From: Hydractinia symbiolongicarpus
Taxonomy: Eukaryota; Cnidaria; Hydrozoa; Anthoathecata; Hydractiniidae
Length of the DNA: 64,000 nt
Assembly: GCF_029227915.1 (NCBI RefSeq)
Contig: NC_079875.1
Location: 16,981,001-17,045,000, forward strand
Direction of reading: 5' to 3'
The translations under genes were made by a program, and so were the position numbers. The notes under the pieces are model-generated. The model was not told where the DNA came from and ran no database searches. It was given only the letters and a program-made list of their open reading frames with translations. Shown one piece after another: positions 60,901-64,000 of the stretch. How positions within the stretch are numbered: position 1 is the stretch's first letter; the number at the start of each line of letters is the position of its first letter.

Positions 60901-63900
60901 ATTCGTGATGGGCGAGCAAAACCTATTGATCTGCTTGCAGCATATATCAATCCTGAAGAAGAAGACTTGGAAGTTCAAATGCATGAACCTTATGCTGCAT
61001 TGATAGTAAGATTGTAACACAACTGATTTAAATCTAAAATTTTTCTTGTTACTACTATGATTTGAAGAAAAGGCCTAACTTAAAAAAACTTGGAAATCAA
61101 TATTATACTAGGTGTACAACCATTGAAGAAAATTTACAATAAAAATATATAACTGAAATGATATTTAATTAGTGAAAAAATAAATCAAGATTGCACTATT
61201 TAGTTTTTCGCATTTTCCTGGGAAGTGACGCATTTGTGTACACTTTATTTACAAACGAAACATCGCTTTAATACATGGCATTATCTTTCTGGTTTATTGC
61301 CTTTTGCACAACAGATATATGCTTTTAATGGTATCTTATATATAAAATTATGCATGCAATGCATTATAATGGCTGTTTTTTAATGGAACAGATGCATACC
61401 TTAGAGAAAGCATAATGGCTACCCGTTCCGAACAGGGTTACATGTCTTTACGATCAGAGTTATGTTTAAACTTGATCTGACAGAATACATGAGCACGTAA
61501 TTTGGACAACGCTAAAGCAGCATCTAGTATTGCAGGCAGAAAATTAAAAATAGACACAATTTTGTGACTGCATTTAATTTTTTAGGGACTGTCAATTGAC
61601 GATTTGGAAGATTTGATCGAAGATATTAAAATTTACATTACTATTGATCAAAAAAAGAATCTGGAGTTTTGGGAGGTATGAAATGTTTGGTTACATGTAT
61701 GGTTGATTAATAGTAGTTTTATTCTTGATTTTTCTCCAACATTTATTTCATCAGGTGAAATTCAACAATAAATTATTTTCTTCGGAATTGTAGAATATTA
61801 TTAATTGAAACATAATTTAACACTTCAATGTACCTTAATAAAAAAACTGTCAGAATCAATAAGAAAAAAAAGAGAATGTAATTTTGTTTTATTGTTTTGT
61901 CAAAGTTCAATTATAAAAGCCATGAAAAGGACCTAAAAAGGTAATTCATAAACAGTTTAGACTTTTTTCCCTTAAGCACCAGTAAAATTTGACTGAGCCT
62001 GTACAATACTAAACATTATTTTAATTTGTGTTGAAAATGAGTATTTCAATGTTATGTAGTTTACGTACATTTTTGTGTATCTAAAAACTATGTATATTTC
62101 TCTATAATGGTGGTTTGTTGAAATTTTTAAGCCTTGCAGTGGTCCTTATGTATAGGTTTGCTGTTTCTAAACCTAAGTGTGCTTATAAACGTGTACATCT
62201 TAAAACCTTTAGGATATTACAACGATGGTGAAAGATGAATTAGAAAAACTTAGAAAGAAAAGAAACGAAGGTTTATATTATTTATTTATTTTTGAAATTT
62301 GGATAAATATGTTCAATACAATGTTTTTATTGAGGTTTACTGTTTAGCATGCATTTTAGATATATATTGGTCTCTCACATTGGTCTCTAATATTGGTCTC
62401 TAATGTCTCTCACAATACTTTGTTTGACTTGGCAAATAACTTGAGTATTAGGATCTACAAACCAGGTAAACGAAGGTTTTAGGAAAATAAATAATTTCCC
62501 CAGATAATTTCCCCAGACTTGCGCCCTGCTAATTACCACTAAATACTTTCTCCCTATATTTACGAGATTTACTGCATTTTTAGCCATTAAGACAGTTTGT
62601 CAAAGGAATTAAATTCCCTGAATTTTATGATATATTTTGTTATCTAAAGCTTACCTACTGCGAAAAAACAAAGTAAGCTTGTATAAAAGAATTTAAAAAA
62701 AGAATAATTGTACTAAGTGGAAGTTATCTATGGTCAATTATTATTAAAAAGGCTGTTATCCTACGTAGATAATAAACTAGTGAGTGCCGGCAGTTGTCCA
62801 GAAGAAGCTATCCTAGATGAAACTGTCCAGAAGGGAGTTGTCTAGGGGAGAAGTGTGCAGGGAGAATTGTCAAGGAGAGAATTGTCCAGGGGAGAATTGT
62901 CCAGGGGAACTTTTCTAGGGACCAATTATTCAGGGTGCAATTATCCAGCAGGAGTTATCCCAGATGGAATTGTCCAGGGGAGAATTTTCTAGGGACCAAT
63001 TATCCAGGGCAAATTATCCATGGGGATAATTATAGTTATATTTCATTATTCGAATTATGCTTTTATGGCAGGTTCCTCATCTCGAAGAGAAGCAGTGAAC
63101 ACTGCTGTTCAATCAGACGTTCATTCCATTTTTTATGGAAAAACATATTCACAACTTCGCGCTCTGCAAAAGCAAATGCGAAAAAAAATTGAAGCTGGTG
63201 GTACAATAGATGTTGGTAAGTACATTTGTTCAAAGGCTTTTTGTTCAGTCGTTGTTTTTGCTTGTTTGTTCAACGGTTTGTTTGTTCGGTCGGGCAATTG
63301 GTCAGTCGGTCTGTTGGGCGGTTGATTGCTCAGTGGGTCCGCCTACCGTTAATTTGGTCCGTCTGTCATTTTTTTGGTTTTATTGTTTATAGGTTATTGG
63401 GAGTCATTATTACAACAACTGAAAGCTTTCATGTCTAAAGCTAGATTAAAAGAACGCCACCAAGCCTTTTTAAAGAATAAATTAAATGAATTAAAAATGG
63501 AGGTAGGATTGCAAAAATATTTTTTTATTGAGGAGTAAGAATATACATTTTGTTTTTGTAGACGAGTTATTTTTCCTCAACCATGGTTGATTTGAATTGA
63601 AGTAGATTCTCTAATTTAAACTTTATGAGGAGTTTGAACTTTTAGAGAAAATTGATCTAATCTTGTAAAAAATTTTAGTGCGGTCATCCTAGTATGTGTA
63701 AGTTTAAAAGATTTAACTGAGACCTTTCAAAAAGTATAAAAATAGAAGTAAATCGTGGATCATAGTTTACGCTTTAATAACCGGCGTTGGATTTGCTAAG
63801 ACCTAGTATACACGCTTCATTTGCAACGGTGTTCGAATTACAAAGAGAGACATAAGACCAAAAATACACGTTTCAAATAGGGGGTGTTTGAATTATTGGA

Positions 63901-64000
63901 AATCTCGTATGAGAGTTTGTTAACAATATTTTAGCGTTATATAGTTATGATCGTGAAAAAGGGTGTATTTTCAGGAGGGCTCTGAGATCACCCTTCGTAT
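57978..64000 (+). CDS. CACTIN: CACTIN, N-terminal part (3' end outside window)
   Basis: Spliceosome-associated protein needed for correct pre-mRNA splicing and sister-chromatid cohesion; first described in flies as a Cactus (I-kappa-B) interactor. Exons: 57978-58105, 59122-59305, 60308-60499, 60838-61005, 61586-61675, 62213-62270, 63072-63215, 63393-63502 and a partial exon from 63975, in continuous frame (about 366 aa so far; the human protein is about 758). The start is Lys/Arg-rich (MGRDKKDKKKKKK). Then follow ETPEERRMRRLAKKEAKEQK, MGYTNTDNPFGDNHL, a charged coiled coil (residues about 105-168), FHLHQARLRSSIRIRDGRAK with PIDLLA, VQMHEPY, FYGKTYSQL and GYWESLLQQLKAFM, the conserved mid-domain of the family. 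The conserved C-terminal Cactin domain would lie beyond the window. The last exon call (EGSEITLR) is short and less certain. Confidence 0.94.
59551..59692 (+). repeat. Tandem duplication, 2 x 71 bp
   Basis: AAGATAGTATGCGTCGATAT at 59551 recurs at 59622 as AAGATAGTATGCGTCAATAT, with the rest of the unit (CAGCCGTTTTCTTCCAGGGA / CAGCTGTTTTTTTTCTGGGG) moderately diverged. It lies in a CACTIN intron. Confidence 0.85.
62796..63030 (+). repeat. Minisatellite, about 15-bp units, in CACTIN intron
   Basis: About fifteen imperfect copies of AATTGTCCAGGGGAGA or GAATTTTCTAGGGACC-type units sit just upstream of the acceptor of CACTIN exon 7 (63072). A larger duplication of several units is visible (GGGACCAATTATTCAGGG / GGGACCAATTATCCAGGG). 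Confidence 0.9.

Noticed and set aside
1-64000. CRISPR arrays, bacterial operons, ribosomal RNA genes
   Set aside because: None seen; the window is intron-bearing animal nuclear DNA.

Overview
The window is animal nuclear DNA: AT-rich, with short coding exons separated by GT-AG introns and many small transposon remnants. Gene content (SNX27, p66/GATAD2, CACTIN, FAM219, farnesyl-diphosphate synthase) is metazoan. The repeat families (cnidarian-style CCTCGT...CCCAGGG palindromes, Helitron-like elements with CTAG ends), plus 3' splice sites lying only 12-24 nt upstream of start codons, suggest a cnidarian, most likely a medusozoan/hydrozoan. That placement is inference; no species is proposed.

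Layout. (1) 452-2104, +: last five exons of a FAM219-family gene, 5' end outside the window. (2) 14528-6009, -: complete 14-exon SNX27 (562 aa; PDZ, PX, FERM-like). It converges on FAM219 and carries a non-autonomous DNA transposon and a minisatellite in its introns. (3) 16293-36467, +: complete 18-exon single-pass receptor (855 aa), head-to-head with SNX27. It has a signal peptide, a four-cysteine ectodomain, one transmembrane helix, a palmitoylation-like Cys cluster, a tail of small duplicated tyrosine-bearing exons with ITIM-like motifs, and one tyrosine-phosphatase domain in which the pTyr-loop Tyr, WPD Asp, P-loop Arg and Q-loop Gln are all replaced. This pseudophosphatase receptor is the most novel object here. 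(4) 36836-46193, +: two-exon p66/GATAD2 NuRD subunit, only 368 bp after the receptor stop. (5) 46194-55153: about 9 kb without an intact gene, holding MITEs, a large foldback element, a tRNA-like sequence, a 53-bp tandem repeat, a decayed MADF-domain sequence and a long TTTG microsatellite. (6) 55169-56236, +: intronless farnesyl-diphosphate synthase. (7) 57978 to the window end, +: first nine exons of CACTIN, the last cut by the edge.

The genes do not form a pathway: SNX27 acts in endosome-to-surface recycling, FDPS in isoprenoid synthesis, p66 in chromatin repression, CACTIN in splicing, the receptor in surface signalling. Non-coding signals of interest are Helitron-like elements, tRNA-derived SINEs, decayed LINE reverse-transcriptase ends, several minisatellites, and four near-perfect hairpins with 17-21 nt arms and exactly 4-nt loops that share no sequence with each other. 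All exon models come from reading-frame continuity, splice-site consensus and remembered family features; no alignment was run.
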